Shown one piece after another: positions 8,903-18,499 of a DNA stretch of 64,000 nt (the first letter of the stretch is position 1; each line of letters starts with the position of its first letter). Source of the DNA: Vibrio fortis (GTDB lineage Bacteria > Pseudomonadota > Gammaproteobacteria > Enterobacterales > Vibrionaceae); assembly GCF_024347475.1 (NCBI RefSeq), contig NZ_AP025488.1, positions 744,001 through 808,000 of the forward strand. The letters are read 5' to 3'. Both the position numbers and the translations under genes were made by a program. The notes under the pieces are model-generated. The model was given only the letters and a program-made list of their open reading frames with translations, had not been told where the DNA came from and searched no databases.

Positions 8903-9742
8903 ATGAAATTTCATCGATATTTGGCGGTAATATTGGTAAGCCTTGCCACATTCGGATGTGCGACTAAGTTTGCATACAACAATATTGATTGGTTTATTAT
9001 CTCGTATATTGACGATCTAGTGCCGCTGAGTTCAACGCAAGAGTCTGAGCTTGAGAATCGGTTGGAAGGGCTACAGCAGTGGCATAAATCCACTCAACTG
9101 CCTTTATATATTCAGCAAATCAATAACATTCAGGCAAAAAAGCGGCAAACGATCACCGCTGATTTTATTGGACAGCAGGGTAATGAAATTAGAACGCATA
9201 TTCGAACTATTGTGACAAAATTTTCGCCAGATATATACGCGTTGAGTTTACAGTTGTCGCCAGAACAGGATCAAGAATTCTTAAAAAACTTCAAAGCGAA
9301 ACAACAGGAATATTATGATGAGCGTTTATCTTTAGATGATAAACAAGCGCGTGAATTCTATTCCGAACGTCTGAAAAAAAGAATGGAACGTTGGTTAGGA
9401 GAAATAAACTCAGAACAGAATATCATCATTAAAAACTGGGCTAACGAGTGGGTAAATACTAATCAAGATTGGTTCCAATACCAGAAGAATACTTATCAAG
9501 CCGTATCAGATTTGGTGGAGAAAAAAGTCGACTTACCGTTTGTGCAAATGACGATGATGCAATTGTTGCTCGACAACGCCTCCTATTATCCAGATACGCT
9601 TCCTCAGAAGCTTAAAACCAATAATCAAATATCGGCCAAATATCTGGTACAAATTGCGAAGACGAGTAGTGACACTCAATGGCAGCATTTCATGGATGAA
9701 CTGAGCACTCTCAAATCGACTTTGATCGATCTGCAAAAGTAA
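8903..9742 (+). CDS. DUF6279-type lipoprotein
   Basis: From the ATG at 8903 the protein (279 aa) starts with a basic n-region and hydrophobic stretch ending in a lipobox (LATFGC), so it should be lipid-anchored and exported. The segment 'YNNIDWFIISYIDDLVPLS' followed by a long charged helical body rich in Gln, Glu and Lys is the hallmark of DUF6279 lipoproteins of gammaproteobacteria. An upstream in-frame ATG at 8885 would add six residues before the signal peptide. Function of the family is unknown. It converges with the exonuclease gene with a gap of only 7 bp and no terminator between. Confidence 0.75.
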   Translation: MKFHRYLAVILVSLATFGCATKFAYNNIDWFIISYIDDLVPLSSTQESELENRLEGLQQWHKSTQLPLYIQQINNIQAKKRQTITADFIGQQGNEIRTHIRTIVTKFSPDIYALSLQLSPEQDQEFLKNFKAKQQEYYDERLSLDDKQAREFYSERLKKRMERWLGEINSEQNIIIKNWANEWVNTNQDWFQYQKNTYQAVSDLVEKKVDLPFVQMTMMQLLLDNASYYPDTLPQKLKTNNQISAKYLVQIAKTSSDTQWQHFMDELSTLKSTLIDLQK

Positions 9743-9749
9743 TTCATGC

Positions 9750-10376
9750 CTATATGTGTCTTTGCTTCTCTAACAGTTGTCGTACCGCTGCTTTGCTTGT
9801 TTTCGAGATTTTTTGCATTAGAGCAAAGTCTGGGTTGGTGATACCGTGATGAGAGTGAAGCTCTTCTAACATCACTAGCCACAGTTTAGCTGTCATCTCC
9901 GAATCTGCTAACGCTCGGTGAAAGGTGCCGTCATTTTCAATCTGTTTGTAGCGTACAAGGTCACCCAACTTATGCGTTGGTGCATCTTGAATCAAACGGC
10001 GCGCGATCAACATCGAGCACGCGAATTGCCCATCATAACCTTTACTAACCAGCTCAAGCTCTGCATCTAAAAAACGCTTATCAAAAGAGGCGTTGTGTGC
10101 CACCAAATGGCTGCCTTGGATAAAGTCTGCGAACTCACTCATAACCTCTTCACAGCTTGGTGCAAGCCTTAACATGTTATTGGTAATGCCTGTGTAGCCC
10201 TCAATAAAACTGCTGACTCGAAAACCAGGGTTCATCAACTGCTGAAACGTATCGACGACTTCGCCGTTTACTAACTTAACAGCACCAATTTCAATAGCGC
10301 GGTCGCCCATGTTGGGAGACAGACCTGTGGTCTCGAAGTCGAGTACGATAACTGAGTGGGCAGAAGGAGATGGCAT
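9750..10376 (-). CDS. 3'-5' exonuclease, DnaQ-like
   Basis: A 208-residue DEDDh-type exonuclease domain with Exo I '[11 protein letters not shown]', Exo II '[13 protein letters not shown]', and Exo III '[10 protein letters not shown]' with the catalytic His. It lacks the polymerase-binding tail of the Pol III epsilon subunit and is a stand-alone nuclease. I chose the ATG at 10376, directly before the fold and preceded by AGGAA; the open frame runs upstream to 10559 but that would overlap the neighbouring gene. The PPC-domain gene lies 34 bp upstream on the same strand, so they may be co-transcribed. Confidence 0.8.
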   Translation of the reverse strand: MPSPSAHSVIVLDFETTGLSPNMGDRAIEIGAVKLVNGEVVDTFQQLMNPGFRVSSFIEGYTGITNNMLRLAPSCEEVMSEFADFIQGSHLVAHNASFDKRFLDAELELVSKGYDGQFACSMLIARRLIQDAPTHKLGDLVRYKQIENDGTFHRALADSEMTAKLWLVMLEELHSHHGITNPDFALMQKISKTSKAAVRQLLEKQRHI

Positions 10377-10410
10377 AGTAATTCCTGATGAAAGTGGCTT
10401 AGCGACAATT

Positions 10411-10803
10411 TTATTTGATGACAAGTTCGGTATATCCGGTCGACTCGTCATGTTCGCGCGTAAATGTGAGATCTGGGTAGGTGTGCAAGATAAGCTCAGC
10501 GGTGGTTGCGATGATTGTGCCTTCCAGCAGGTGCCCGCCAATGACTTTACCTGTTTCATCTGCGAGTGAAATATGAATGTGCTGGTGGTCGGGCGTCAGA
10601 GTCCCCATTACTGACACAATCTCAAACGGTGCTTCGATTTCAAGAGTCTGGTCAGCGTTGGCTAAACGAAGATGGATAGAGGACACACAGCCAACACAAG
10701 AGGCAATCGAGCCTGCTGAAATTTGGTGTTGTTTGACTAAACTTTGAATTGCTTGTTTGAGATCTTGTCCTCTGGACAGCCTTACGGCAATTGGAGTGAT
10801 CAT
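10411..10803 (-). CDS. PPC (DUF296) domain protein
   Basis: The 130-residue protein consists of a single PPC/DUF296 domain: '[20 protein letters not shown]' at the start, the '[20 protein letters not shown]' segment near residues 73-92 carrying the conserved His residues and Gly-Gly-His, and the closing 'TAELILH...YTELVIK' strands. In plants the domain sits with AT-hooks; bacterial single-domain versions form trimers with unknown function. There is no AT-hook here, so DNA binding should not be assumed. Likely first gene of a two-gene unit with the downstream exonuclease. Confidence 0.85.
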   Translation of the reverse strand: MITPIAVRLSRGQDLKQAIQSLVKQHQISAGSIASCVGCVSSIHLRLANADQTLEIEAPFEIVSVMGTLTPDHQHIHISLADETGKVIGGHLLEGTIIATTAELILHTYPDLTFTREHDESTGYTELVIK

Positions 10804-10837
10804 ATTGCTTCCTTACCTTCACGCGAGAAGAAAATAA

Positions 10838-10862
10838 AAGCGAAGTCTTATGACCTCGCTTC
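10838..10862 (-). terminator. Terminator of the RhlE-like helicase gene
   Basis: Arms 10838-10847 and 10852-10861 (AAGCGAAGTC/GACCTCGCTT, one mismatch, 4-nt loop) are followed on the minus strand by TTTATTTTC. It overlaps the region just after the helicase stop. Confidence 0.65.
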
Positions 10863-10863
10863 G

Positions 10864-12069
10864 TTACAGAATGCGTAAATTCTGTTGTTCTCTTTTGTGC
10901 TTAGGTACGAAGTTAAGCACAGAAATTGGTACTGGTTTACGAGGCTCAAACCCTTCAATCACACGACGCTCAATCAAATGGCCGAGACGCTTCTCGATGA
11001 TACAAAGATTTTTAAAGTCATCTTTAGAAAGGAATGAAATCGCCTCACCGGATGCATCTGCACGTCCAGTACGACCGATACGGTGTACATAGTCATCTGC
11101 AGGGAACGGTAAGTCGTAGTTGACTACGCGAGTCAGGTTGTCGATATCGATACCGCGAGCAGCGACACCTGTTGCCACAAGGAATTGTACTTTTCCTTTC
11201 TTGAAGTCTGCTAGGACTTTTTCACGAATCGCTTGGCTGCGGCCACTGTGGAATGATTCTGCGTGAATACCACGTTTCTCCAACTGAGAAACCAGTTTGG
11301 CTGCGCCGTGTTTGGTCTCGATGAAGATTAACGCTTGCTCCCAGTTTCCTTCCTGAATCATATGGCTCAAGAGCGCTGATTTGCGGTCTTTATCGACCGT
11401 CACTAGCCACTGTTCTATGTTGGCTTTTGATGCTGCGTGCTTAGCAATTGAGATCTCTTCCGCTTCTTGAATAGCGCTCTTAGCAAGATCACGAACTGGG
11501 TTAGATAAGGTAGCTGAGAACAGCAAGTTTTGTACGTCTTGAGGAAGGCGTGCAATGATTTTGTTGATGTCTTCAATGAAGCCCATGTCTAGCATGCGGT
11601 CTGCTTCATCAAGTACTAATACTTCTACTTCTTCAAAGTACACGGCTTTTTGACCGTACATGTCGATCAAGCGACCTGGGGTCGCAACCAAGATATCAAC
11701 ACCTTCAATTAAGCGTTCTTTTTGGTGCTTGTATTCAACACCACCGTACATTGCTAATGAGGTCAGGTTTAGGTGCTTTGCATACTTTTTGATATTGCGA
11801 TCAACCTGAACCGCTAGTTCACGCGTTGGTGCAAGGATCACGGCACGAATACGTTTTTTACGCTGAGTTGTCCCTTTACTTAATATCTCCAAAATCGGCA
11901 ACACAAAACTCGCGGTTTTACCGGTACCGGTTTGCGCTGCAGCGATAAGGTTACGACCAGAAAGAACAATAGGAATTGCTTTTTCTTGGATTGATGTCGG
12001 CTTGTCGTAGCCGAGTGCATTAACGGCTTTAACAATAGGGGAGCTTAATCCAAGTTTGGAAAATGGCAT
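10864..12069 (-). CDS. DEAD-box RNA helicase, RhlE-like
   Basis: 401 residues with a complete helicase core: 'PTSIQEKAIP' (Q motif), 'AQTGTGKTASF', 'PTRELAVQV', 'TPGRLIDMYG', 'VLDEADRMLDMGF', 'SATL', 'FHSGRSQ', 'ATGVAARGIDIDN' and 'HRIGRTGRA'. The short tail ends 'PKHKREQQNLRIL' and has no accessory RNA-binding domain, fitting the RhlE subgroup that acts on ribosome assembly and mRNA turnover. The T-to-G change in the ATDVAARG motif (ATGVAARG) is a mild variation. Monocistronic with its own terminator. Confidence 0.88.
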   Translation of the reverse strand: MPFSKLGLSSPIVKAVNALGYDKPTSIQEKAIPIVLSGRNLIAAAQTGTGKTASFVLPILEILSKGTTQRKKRIRAVILAPTRELAVQVDRNIKKYAKHLNLTSLAMYGGVEYKHQKERLIEGVDILVATPGRLIDMYGQKAVYFEEVEVLVLDEADRMLDMGFIEDINKIIARLPQDVQNLLFSATLSNPVRDLAKSAIQEAEEISIAKHAASKANIEQWLVTVDKDRKSALLSHMIQEGNWEQALIFIETKHGAAKLVSQLEKRGIHAESFHSGRSQAIREKVLADFKKGKVQFLVATGVAARGIDIDNLTRVVNYDLPFPADDYVHRIGRTGRADASGEAISFLSKDDFKNLCIIEKRLGHLIERRVIEGFEPRKPVPISVLNFVPKHKREQQNLRIL

Positions 12070-12133
12070 AGGAGCCTCTGTATTTATGAAAATAGAGTCA
12101 TCGAACGACTCTATTTTAACTGAATCTGGAAAA

Positions 12134-12160
12134 ATAAAAGGGCTCAGCGAGCCCTTTTAT
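12134..12160. terminator. Strong stem-loop terminator
   Basis: A perfect 12-bp inverted repeat ATAAAAGGGCTC/GAGCCCTTTTAT with a 3-nt loop. The minus strand continues into a T-run, so it ends transcription of the FAD oxidoreductase gene and insulates the helicase gene. Confidence 0.85.
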
Positions 12161-12179
12161 CGAAATAGTAAGCTGGCGA

Positions 12180-13802
12180 TTAAGCGTTCTCGTTAGACGC
12201 CTGTTCAGCCATAGATAAAGCCAGCGCTTCTGCTGCTTTAATACCATCAATGCCTGCTGACAAGATACCACCTGCGTAACCAGCACCTTCACCTGCAGGG
12301 AAAAAGCCTTTGAGGTTGATGCTCTGGTAATCTTTACCACGTTTGATGCAAACAGGAGACGATGTACGAGTCTCAACACCTGTTAGTAGGCCGTCTGCAC
12401 TAGCAAAGCCTTTGATCTTCTTATCGAACGCAGGGATTGCTTCACGAATAGCTTCGATAGCAAAGTCTGGCAGTGCTTTAGAAATATCAGTTAGGTGGAT
12501 ACCCGGTGTGAATGATGGTTGAACATCACCCAGCTCACTTGGATCACGACCTTTCAAGAAGTCACCGATTTTCTGTGCTGGTGCATCGTAGTTTTCACCA
12601 CCTAGCACGTATGCGCCAGTTTCCAATTCACGTTGGAAACGGATGCCAGCTAGTGGGTCACCTGGGTAATCGCGTTCAGGATCAATACCTACAACGATCG
12701 CACTGTTCGCGTTACGCTCGGCACGCGAGTATTGGCTCATGCCGTTGGTAACAACGCGGCCTTCTTCAGAGGTAGCGGCAACCACAGTACCACCCGGACA
12801 CATACAGAAGCTGTAAACCGTGCGACCATTCTTACAGTGGTGAACCAGTTTGTAGTCCGCAGCGCCAAGAATTGGGTTACCAGCGTTAGGACCGAAACGC
12901 GCTTCATCAATCATTGATTGTTTGTGTTCGATACGGAAACCGACAGAGAATGGCTTCGCTTCCATGTAAACACCGCGTTCGTGCAGCATTTCGAATGTAT
13001 CACGAGCACTGTGACCAACCGCTAGGATAACGTGGCGAGACTTAATCTCTTCACCGTTAGATAGCGTTAGACCTGTGATTTGACCATCTTCCATGTGGAT
13101 GTCATCAACACGTGTGCTGAAACGAATTTCGCCACCAAGTTCGATGATCTTCGCACGCATCTTTTCGATCATGGTAACCAGTTTAAAGGTACCGATGTGC
13201 GGCTTACTTACGTATAGGATTTCTTCTGGAGCACCAGCTGCAACAAACTCTTCGATCACTTTACGACCGTAGTGTTTTGGATCTTTTACTTGGCTGTATA
13301 GCTTACCGTCAGAGAAAGTACCAGCACCGCCTTCACCGAACTGTACGTTTGATTCTGTGTTCAGCGTACGCTTGCGCCAGAAACCAAAAGTATCTTTAGT
13401 TCGTTCACGTACTTCTTTACCACGCTCAACAACGATTGGTTTGAAACCGCTTTGCGCTAGGATAAGTGCAGAGAATAGGCCACATGGACCAAAACCAATA
13501 ACAACAGGGCGCTCAGTTAGATTCTCAGGAGCTTGAGCAACAAACTTGTAAGCCATGTCTGGCGTTACTTTTACATGAGGGTCGCTCACGAACTCTTCGA
13601 GTAGCGCTTCTTCGTTCTCTACCGCGACATCAAGTGTGTAGATAAGAAGGATCTTTGTTTTTTTACGAGCATCGTAGCCACGTTTAAAGATATTAAAAGA
13701 GATAACCTGATCAGCAGTGATGCCCAGTTTCGCTTCAATTGCGTCTTGGATCTCGTGCTCTTCATGGTCGAGTGGAAGTTTAATTTCGGTTAAACGTATC
13801 AT
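12180..13802 (-). CDS. FAD-dependent NAD(P)-type dehydrogenase, uncharacterised (COG2509-like)
   Basis: A 540-residue flavoprotein. After an N-terminal domain of about 95 residues comes the Rossmann signature 'VIGFGPCGLFSALILAQSGF' and the acidic end of the second strand 'VVERG'. Further features are 'FGEGGAGTFSDGKL' (residues ~153), 'LAVGHSARDTFEML', 'CMCPGGTVVAATSEE' and the C-terminal FAD clamp 'FFPAGEGAGYAGGILSAGIDG'. This set marks the large, widespread but uncharacterised family annotated as FAD-dependent dehydrogenases. Cytosolic, monocistronic. The redox substrate is unknown. Confidence 0.85.
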   Translation of the reverse strand: MIRLTEIKLPLDHEEHEIQDAIEAKLGITADQVISFNIFKRGYDARKKTKILLIYTLDVAVENEEALLEEFVSDPHVKVTPDMAYKFVAQAPENLTERPVVIGFGPCGLFSALILAQSGFKPIVVERGKEVRERTKDTFGFWRKRTLNTESNVQFGEGGAGTFSDGKLYSQVKDPKHYGRKVIEEFVAAGAPEEILYVSKPHIGTFKLVTMIEKMRAKIIELGGEIRFSTRVDDIHMEDGQITGLTLSNGEEIKSRHVILAVGHSARDTFEMLHERGVYMEAKPFSVGFRIEHKQSMIDEARFGPNAGNPILGAADYKLVHHCKNGRTVYSFCMCPGGTVVAATSEEGRVVTNGMSQYSRAERNANSAIVVGIDPERDYPGDPLAGIRFQRELETGAYVLGGENYDAPAQKIGDFLKGRDPSELGDVQPSFTPGIHLTDISKALPDFAIEAIREAIPAFDKKIKGFASADGLLTGVETRTSSPVCIKRGKDYQSINLKGFFPAGEGAGYAGGILSAGIDGIKAAEALALSMAEQASNENA

Positions 13803-14040
13803 GTATAGATGTCTCGTTTTATAGGTGTCTTAGCTTGGCACTGCGGATCTCATCATAGTCGTTGAGAGAGTGCTTCGCTCACAATGGCGCGCATTTTACG
13901 AGAAATTGAATTCTCTGTCATAATAAATTGAAAGCAGAAGCGAATTTGGGGTGAGATTCCCTTGAGATAATATTGAATTTTGCTTTGGGATGAGTATTAT
14001 CCCCATTCCTCAATTTTGACTAACTTAAGAGCAGAGCATC

Positions 14041-14364
14041 ATGGCATTTGTCGTCGGCGATAATTGTATCCAATGTAAATACACTGACTGTGTGGCTGTG
14101 TGTCCCGCAGACGCATTTCATGAAGGTCCAAACTTCATGGTAATCAACCCGATTGAGTGTATTGACTGTGGCCTATGTGTGCCGGAATGTGATGCCCAAG
14201 CCATCTATCAAGAAGATGAAGTACCTGAAGATCAGCAGATCTACATTGAGTTGAATGCGGAATTAGCAGAGCTGTGGCCCGTTCAGACTGAAGTGAAACC
14301 TGCAATGGATGAAGCTGAAAAGTGGAATGGTGTGCCAGATAAGCTAGGTATGTTAGAGAAATAG
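14041..14364 (+). CDS. fdxA: 7Fe ferredoxin FdxA
   Basis: A 107-residue ferredoxin. The N-terminus has CxxCxxxxCxxxCP (Cys 9, 12, 17, 21) and then [11 protein letters not shown], the arrangement that binds one [3Fe-4S] and one [4Fe-4S] cluster in Azotobacter FdI-type ferredoxins. The C-terminal half, with 'LAELWPVQT' and '[10 protein letters not shown]', is the family's conserved extension. It carries electrons in the cytosol; partner enzymes are not evident from the neighbourhood. Single gene followed by a strong terminator; AAGAG (14030-14034) serves as the ribosome binding site. Confidence 0.9.
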   Translation: MAFVVGDNCIQCKYTDCVAVCPADAFHEGPNFMVINPIECIDCGLCVPECDAQAIYQEDEVPEDQQIYIELNAELAELWPVQTEVKPAMDEAEKWNGVPDKLGMLEK

Positions 14365-14381
14365 AAAACAGAATGATTTAG

Positions 14382-14411
14382 AGGGTTGGTATGAAAATGC
14401 CAACCCTTTTT
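14382..14411 (+). terminator. Terminator of fdxA
   Basis: AGGGTTGG/CCAACCCT stem with a 10-nt loop followed by TTTTT, 18 bp after the fdxA stop. Confidence 0.8.
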
Positions 14412-14421
14412 GTTATCTCAT

Positions 14422-14456
14422 GATACGAGATACGAGATACGAGATACGGGATGCGA
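14422..14456. repeat. 7-bp tandem repeat (GATACGA x5, last two degenerate)
   Basis: Five consecutive 7-mers: GATACGA three times, then GATACGG and GATGCGA. It lies in the short gap between the fdxA terminator and the convergent RNA methyltransferase gene. Similar short runs are common between genes in Vibrio genomes as I recall them; copy number may vary between strains. Confidence 0.75.
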
Positions 14457-14474
14457 GGACGTCGTTGAGTTAAA

Positions 14475-15209
14475 TTAACTGTGCTGACGACGCATGTTGT
14501 CGAGGATAATCCCTGTCGCCATCGCGACATTCAAAGACTCTGCACCACCAAAAGCTGGAATGGTGATTTTATCCGTTACGAATTTTGCTGCGTGCTCACG
14601 AATGCCGTGAGATTCACTACCCATCAATAGAATGCCGTTGGCCGCAAACTCTGTGCGGTGAACGCTCTCGCCTTCAAGGAATGCACCGTAAACCGGCAGG
14701 TTCGCTTTCTCAAGATAGCTTGGCAGGTCAGTTTGGCTAACTTGAACTCGACCAAAACTGCCCATAGTCGCGCTGATAGTTTTCGGGTTGTACGGATCTG
14801 CACAATCACTGCTCGCAATAATGTGCTTAATGCCATACCAATCGGCAACACGAATAATGGTACCAAGGTTACCCGGATCTGAAACGCCGTCGAGTGCGAT
14901 CATCAATCCACTTGCTTTAGGTAGTTCAAAAGACGGGATTTCAACCACAGCAATAGCGGCATTGTTGCTGACCAGTGTGCTTGCTTTGGTCAGATCATCT
15001 AAAGATGCTTCGACACAATCAAACCCTTTCAATGCTGCTTGGTTGTGAGCCAGGAACTCAGCCGTTGCAAACACGTTCTTCACAACAAGGTCGCTATCCA
15101 TAAGCTCAAGTACGTTTTTTTCACCTTGAACAAGGAATAGACCATGTGCTTTACGTTGTTTCTTTTGACCTAAAGCGCGCAGGAGTTTTAATTGGTTTTT
15201 TGAAATCAT
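14475..15209 (-). CDS. TrmH/SpoU-family RNA 2'-O-methyltransferase
   Basis: 244 residues with the SPOUT knot signature: motif 1 'DPGNLGTIIRVADWYG' (catalytic Arg), motif 2 'GILLMGSESHGI', motif 3 'IPAFGGAESLNVAMATGIIL'. The N-terminal 80 residues ('KLLRALGQKKQRKAHGLFLV') form the SpoU substrate-binding domain. These enzymes transfer a methyl group from S-adenosylmethionine to a ribose 2'-OH in rRNA or tRNA; which target this one has cannot be read from sequence. Monocistronic, preceded by a stem-loop that ends the upstream same-strand gene. Confidence 0.85.
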   Translation of the reverse strand: MISKNQLKLLRALGQKKQRKAHGLFLVQGEKNVLELMDSDLVVKNVFATAEFLAHNQAALKGFDCVEASLDDLTKASTLVSNNAAIAVVEIPSFELPKASGLMIALDGVSDPGNLGTIIRVADWYGIKHIIASSDCADPYNPKTISATMGSFGRVQVSQTDLPSYLEKANLPVYGAFLEGESVHRTEFAANGILLMGSESHGIREHAAKFVTDKITIPAFGGAESLNVAMATGIILDNMRRQHS

Positions 15210-15294
15210 GTTTTTGTCCTAGATATAAGCCCGCGCATTATAGAGCAAAGGTTGGGGAAGACAAAGTGGGAGAGCTGTTTGCGTACTATTTAAA

Positions 15295-15326
15295 ATCAAA
15301 AAGCGCACCTTTCGATGCGCTTTTGA
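15295..15326 (-). terminator. Terminator of the Tas-like reductase gene
   Basis: AAAAGCGCA/TGCGCTTTT stem with a 9-nt loop inside a longer ATCAAAA/TTTTGAT symmetry; the minus strand continues TTTTTGATTTT. Confidence 0.75.
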
Positions 15327-15357
15327 TGTCACTTAGCCATGTATGGTGAATACTGGA

Positions 15358-16410
15358 TTAGTACGGTACTGGGTAACGTCTAAATACGGTATTGATGTCA
15401 GACAGTACTTCTTCGGAAAGTGGTTTACTGAATGCCGCCACATTCTCTTTCAGCTGGTCTAGGTTGGTTGCACCAATAATCGTCGACGTTACGCCATCAA
15501 CTTGGTTACACCAAGCCAGAGCAAGTTGGCTTGGGGTAAACCCGTGGGTCTTGGCAACTTCGACGTACTCTTTGACTGCAGAGTTAGCTATTTCAGTGTC
15601 ACGGAAAATACCTTTGCGTTGCATGTAAGTCCAACGACTGCCTGCAGGGCGAGCACCATCAATGTATTTGCCGCTAAGCATACCAGCAGCAAGTGGGGAC
15701 CACGGTAGGAATGCAATGTCTTCGTGAACGCAGTTTTCAATTAAGTATGGCCAATCTTTAGCATGCAGGAGGCTGAACTCATTTTGAATCGACACCATAC
15801 GAGGTAGGTCATGCTTGTCACTGAGCTTGAGGTAAGTATTGATGCCCCAAGTCGTGTCATCTGACAGACCGCAGTGGCGAATCTTACCGGCTTTAATGCA
15901 GCTCGCTAGCGCCTGTAAGATCTCAAGCATCTGATTTTCGTGCTCTTGACGGTCAATATCGCTAAATGAAATATGCCCTGGGAAATGCTTACCGAAATGC
16001 GGTGTAGTGCGATTTGGCCAGTGCAGTTGGTACAGGTCAATATAGTCTGTGTTGAGTCGCTTTAGTGATGCGTCGACCGCAGCAATAACGGCTTCTCCAG
16101 TAATAGGGCCGCCACCGCGAACCCAAGGCAGACCTGCACCGGCAATCTTGGTCGCGATGATCAACTCACCACGGCGTTGTGGGTTACGTGATAACCAGTC
16201 GCCAATAATCTCTTCTGTCTTTCCGTAAGTTTCTGGGGATGGCGGTACCGCATACATCTCTGCGGTATCGATGAAGTTTATCCCTTGGCTCAGGGCGTAC
16301 TCGATCTGTTGGTCGGCTTGCTGTTGAGTATTTTGCAGGCCCCATGTCATGCTACCAAGGCAGATACGAGAAACAGGAATTTGGCTGCTTCCTAACTTTG
16401 AATATTCCAT
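15358..16410 (-). CDS. tas: NADP(H)-dependent aldo/keto reductase, Tas-like
   Basis: 350 residues, the length of E. coli Tas. Visible: 'GSMTWGLQNTQQQADQQIEY' near residue 19, the active-site 'FIDTAEMYAVPPSPETYGKT' near 51, 'YIDLYQLHWPNR' near 120, 'CGLSDDTTWGI' near 178, 'PWSPLAAGMLSGKY' near 235 and 'STIIGATNLDQLKENV' in the cofactor-binding end. Tas was found as a suppressor of tyrosine auxotrophy in E. coli; the true substrate is unclear. Start at ATG 16410. Unrelated in detail to the YdhF-like enzyme at 5.2 kb, which belongs to another branch of the fold. Confidence 0.85.
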   Translation of the reverse strand: MEYSKLGSSQIPVSRICLGSMTWGLQNTQQQADQQIEYALSQGINFIDTAEMYAVPPSPETYGKTEEIIGDWLSRNPQRRGELIIATKIAGAGLPWVRGGGPITGEAVIAAVDASLKRLNTDYIDLYQLHWPNRTTPHFGKHFPGHISFSDIDRQEHENQMLEILQALASCIKAGKIRHCGLSDDTTWGINTYLKLSDKHDLPRMVSIQNEFSLLHAKDWPYLIENCVHEDIAFLPWSPLAAGMLSGKYIDGARPAGSRWTYMQRKGIFRDTEIANSAVKEYVEVAKTHGFTPSQLALAWCNQVDGVTSTIIGATNLDQLKENVAAFSKPLSEEVLSDINTVFRRYPVPY

Positions 16411-16700
16411 TGGTTACTGGATTCCTATTGTTATACGTCCACCGCAGATGAGAGTTTTGACGAAAAAATAGCGGGTGGCGTGAGATGGAATACAAATTAG
16501 TAACATAAAAAAGCACGTTGGGGTACGGTTTTTCACGAAGGAGAGAGTAGTTGAATGAATAGCAGAGCGAACACGCGTGAGCGTAAATTAACTTAGATAA
16601 AAGGTGTCAAGATTGGATCCGGATATGGGGAAACTAACGCCCTGCAGGGAGATATCAGGGCGTGATACGGCTCTAAGTGGATGATCGACTTGGACCTATT

Positions 16701-16841
16701 TTAGTCTTCCGCGTTCATTCCACCCTGTTGCTGAACCTGTCTTAAAGCTTCCAGTCTTTGAGATTCTTTGTCTGTCGATGCCGTTTTAACTTGTTCCTCA
16801 GTCGCTTGAGGAGCAAAAACAAAGTACTTATTGATAGTCAT
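16701..16841 (-). CDS. Small hypothetical protein, 46 aa
   Basis: Begins MTINKYFVFAPQATEEQVKT and ends GGMNAED; helical, Gln and Glu rich, no membrane segment. The ATG at 16841 is preceded by GAGGG at ideal spacing, which is why I prefer it over the longer frame to 16952. It lies in an otherwise gene-free stretch between the Tas-like gene and pepT. The upstream 16411-16700 spacer has only an imperfect hairpin (16636-16663) without T-run. Function unknown. Confidence 0.5.
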   Translation of the reverse strand: MTINKYFVFAPQATEEQVKTASTDKESQRLEALRQVQQQGGMNAED

Positions 16842-17188
16842 AATCGAACCCTCATGTAACGTATGACATAGTTTGCTCGAAGGATAAACTGTGATCATCA
16901 TCCGTTTTGTTCTTTTTTTAGGCTGAGAGCAGAGGGCGTAGAATGCGAACAAAACGACCGTTTATCATCCTCTTGCAATAAGTAACTGACGAAACCCTCT
17001 AATTTCAAGTATAGGAAGCCCAGATCATTTCGCAGAAAAATGATTTAGAGCAAATTACTCATCCTTTAGGGGCGTAAGATGAGCGTTCACACATCAACGC
17101 TTCAAGACTACCTTTCTCAAATCTTAGTCTATTCGAATCATAATTATGTTGATGAATCAGTTAGTTAAATCCATGGTGAGAACAAGTT

Positions 17189-18421
17189 ATGGAACAGTTA
17201 GTTGAACGTTTTCTTAAGTACGTGACCTTTGATACCCAGTCGAATCCTTCGAATGCGCAGTGCCCGAGTTCTAGTGGGCAGATGACCTTTGCAGAGGCAC
17301 TTAAAGAAGAGTTGATTGCATTAGGGCTAAGTGATGTGAGCCTAGATAGCAATGGTTACTTAATGGCGAAACTGCCGTCGAATGTTGATTTTCCAGTACC
17401 CGCGATTGGTTTTATCGCGCATATGGATACCGCTCCTGATGCATCTGGAGCTAATGTAAAACCTCAAGTCATTCGTGATTATCAGGGTGGTGTGGTGCAA
17501 CTGGGTAGTAGCGGAGAGTGTTTGGATCCAAAGCAATACCCCGATCTCAACGCGTTGCGTGGCCACGATTTAATTACGACTGACGGCACGACGCTACTGG
17601 GCGCTGACAATAAGGCGGGGATTGCTGAGATTATTTCTGCAATCGCGTTGCTTAAAGCTAACCCTGAGTTAAAACACGGCGACATTTGCATTGGCTTTAC
17701 TCCCGATGAGGAGATTGGACGTGGCGCAGACTTGTTCAATGTTGAAAAGTTTGGTGCTGAGTGGGCTTACACCATTGATGGTGGTCCAGTAGGTGAGCTG
17801 GAGTTTGAGAACTTTAATGCCTCTAGTGCTGATGTTATCTGCCACGGGGTGAACGTGCACCCAGGGACGGCGAAAGGCAAGATGGTCAATGCGATGAACA
17901 TCGCCGCACAATTCCAACTTATGATGCCAGCAGAAGAGACGCCTGAATGCACTGAAGGTTATGAAGGTTTCTACCATCTCAAATCAGCTGAGATGGGTGT
18001 CGCGCGTTCAGAGCTTGGTTACATTATTCGTGATTTTGAGCGTAAGGGCGTAGAGCAGCGTAAAGCGTTCATGCAGCAAAAAGTCGATGAGCTAAATAGC
18101 CGTTTAGAGAAAGGCCGCGTGGAGCTGGTTTTAACTGACAGCTATTTCAATATGAAAGAGATGGTGGAACCACATCAGCACATTATTGAGTTGGCAAAAC
18201 AGGCGATGATCACGTGCGACGTAGAGCCGATGATCAAGCCAATTCGAGGCGGTACGGATGGCGCGCGACTCTCGTTTATGGGGCTACCATGTCCGAATAT
18301 TTTCACTGGTGGCTACAATTTCCACGGCATCCATGAATTCATCACGGTTCAGGGTATGGAGCTTGCTGTGAAAGTGATCGTAGAGCTATCTCAAAGTACC
18401 GCGACACATTATCAAAAATAA
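17189..18421 (+). CDS. pepT: Peptidase T (tripeptide aminopeptidase)
   Basis: 410 residues, the usual length. M20-family zinc aminopeptidase that removes the N-terminal residue from tripeptides in the cytosol. Metal and catalytic motifs are intact: '[10 protein letters not shown]' (His ~78, catalytic Asp), '[12 protein letters not shown]' (bridging Asp ~140), '[10 protein letters not shown]' (Glu-Glu ~173), '[11 protein letters not shown]' and the late His in 'NFHGIHEFI'. '[20 protein letters not shown]' is specific to PepT. ATG 17189 follows GGTGAGAACAAGTT. In E. coli pepT is induced anaerobically by FNR; I did not find a convincing FNR site here. Confidence 0.93.
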   Translation: MEQLVERFLKYVTFDTQSNPSNAQCPSSSGQMTFAEALKEELIALGLSDVSLDSNGYLMAKLPSNVDFPVPAIGFIAHMDTAPDASGANVKPQVIRDYQGGVVQLGSSGECLDPKQYPDLNALRGHDLITTDGTTLLGADNKAGIAEIISAIALLKANPELKHGDICIGFTPDEEIGRGADLFNVEKFGAEWAYTIDGGPVGELEFENFNASSADVICHGVNVHPGTAKGKMVNAMNIAAQFQLMMPAEETPECTEGYEGFYHLKSAEMGVARSELGYIIRDFERKGVEQRKAFMQQKVDELNSRLEKGRVELVLTDSYFNMKEMVEPHQHIIELAKQAMITCDVEPMIKPIRGGTDGARLSFMGLPCPNIFTGGYNFHGIHEFITVQGMELAVKVIVELSQSTATHYQK

Positions 18422-18499
18422 GACGAGAATTAGTGCTTTATCCCTTTGTATTTTAGAGAGTATTCATTAATACTTTCTATAAATATAAGGGAGTAAGCG

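Noticed and set aside
10377-10559. Upstream extension of the DnaQ-like exonuclease
   Set aside because: It would overlap the PPC-domain gene and adds unstructured residues; ATG 10376 has its own AGGAA ribosome binding site.
16636-16663. ACGCCCTG...CAGGGCGT inverted repeat as a terminator
   Set aside because: No T-run on either strand and no gene ends close enough; left as an unexplained hairpin.
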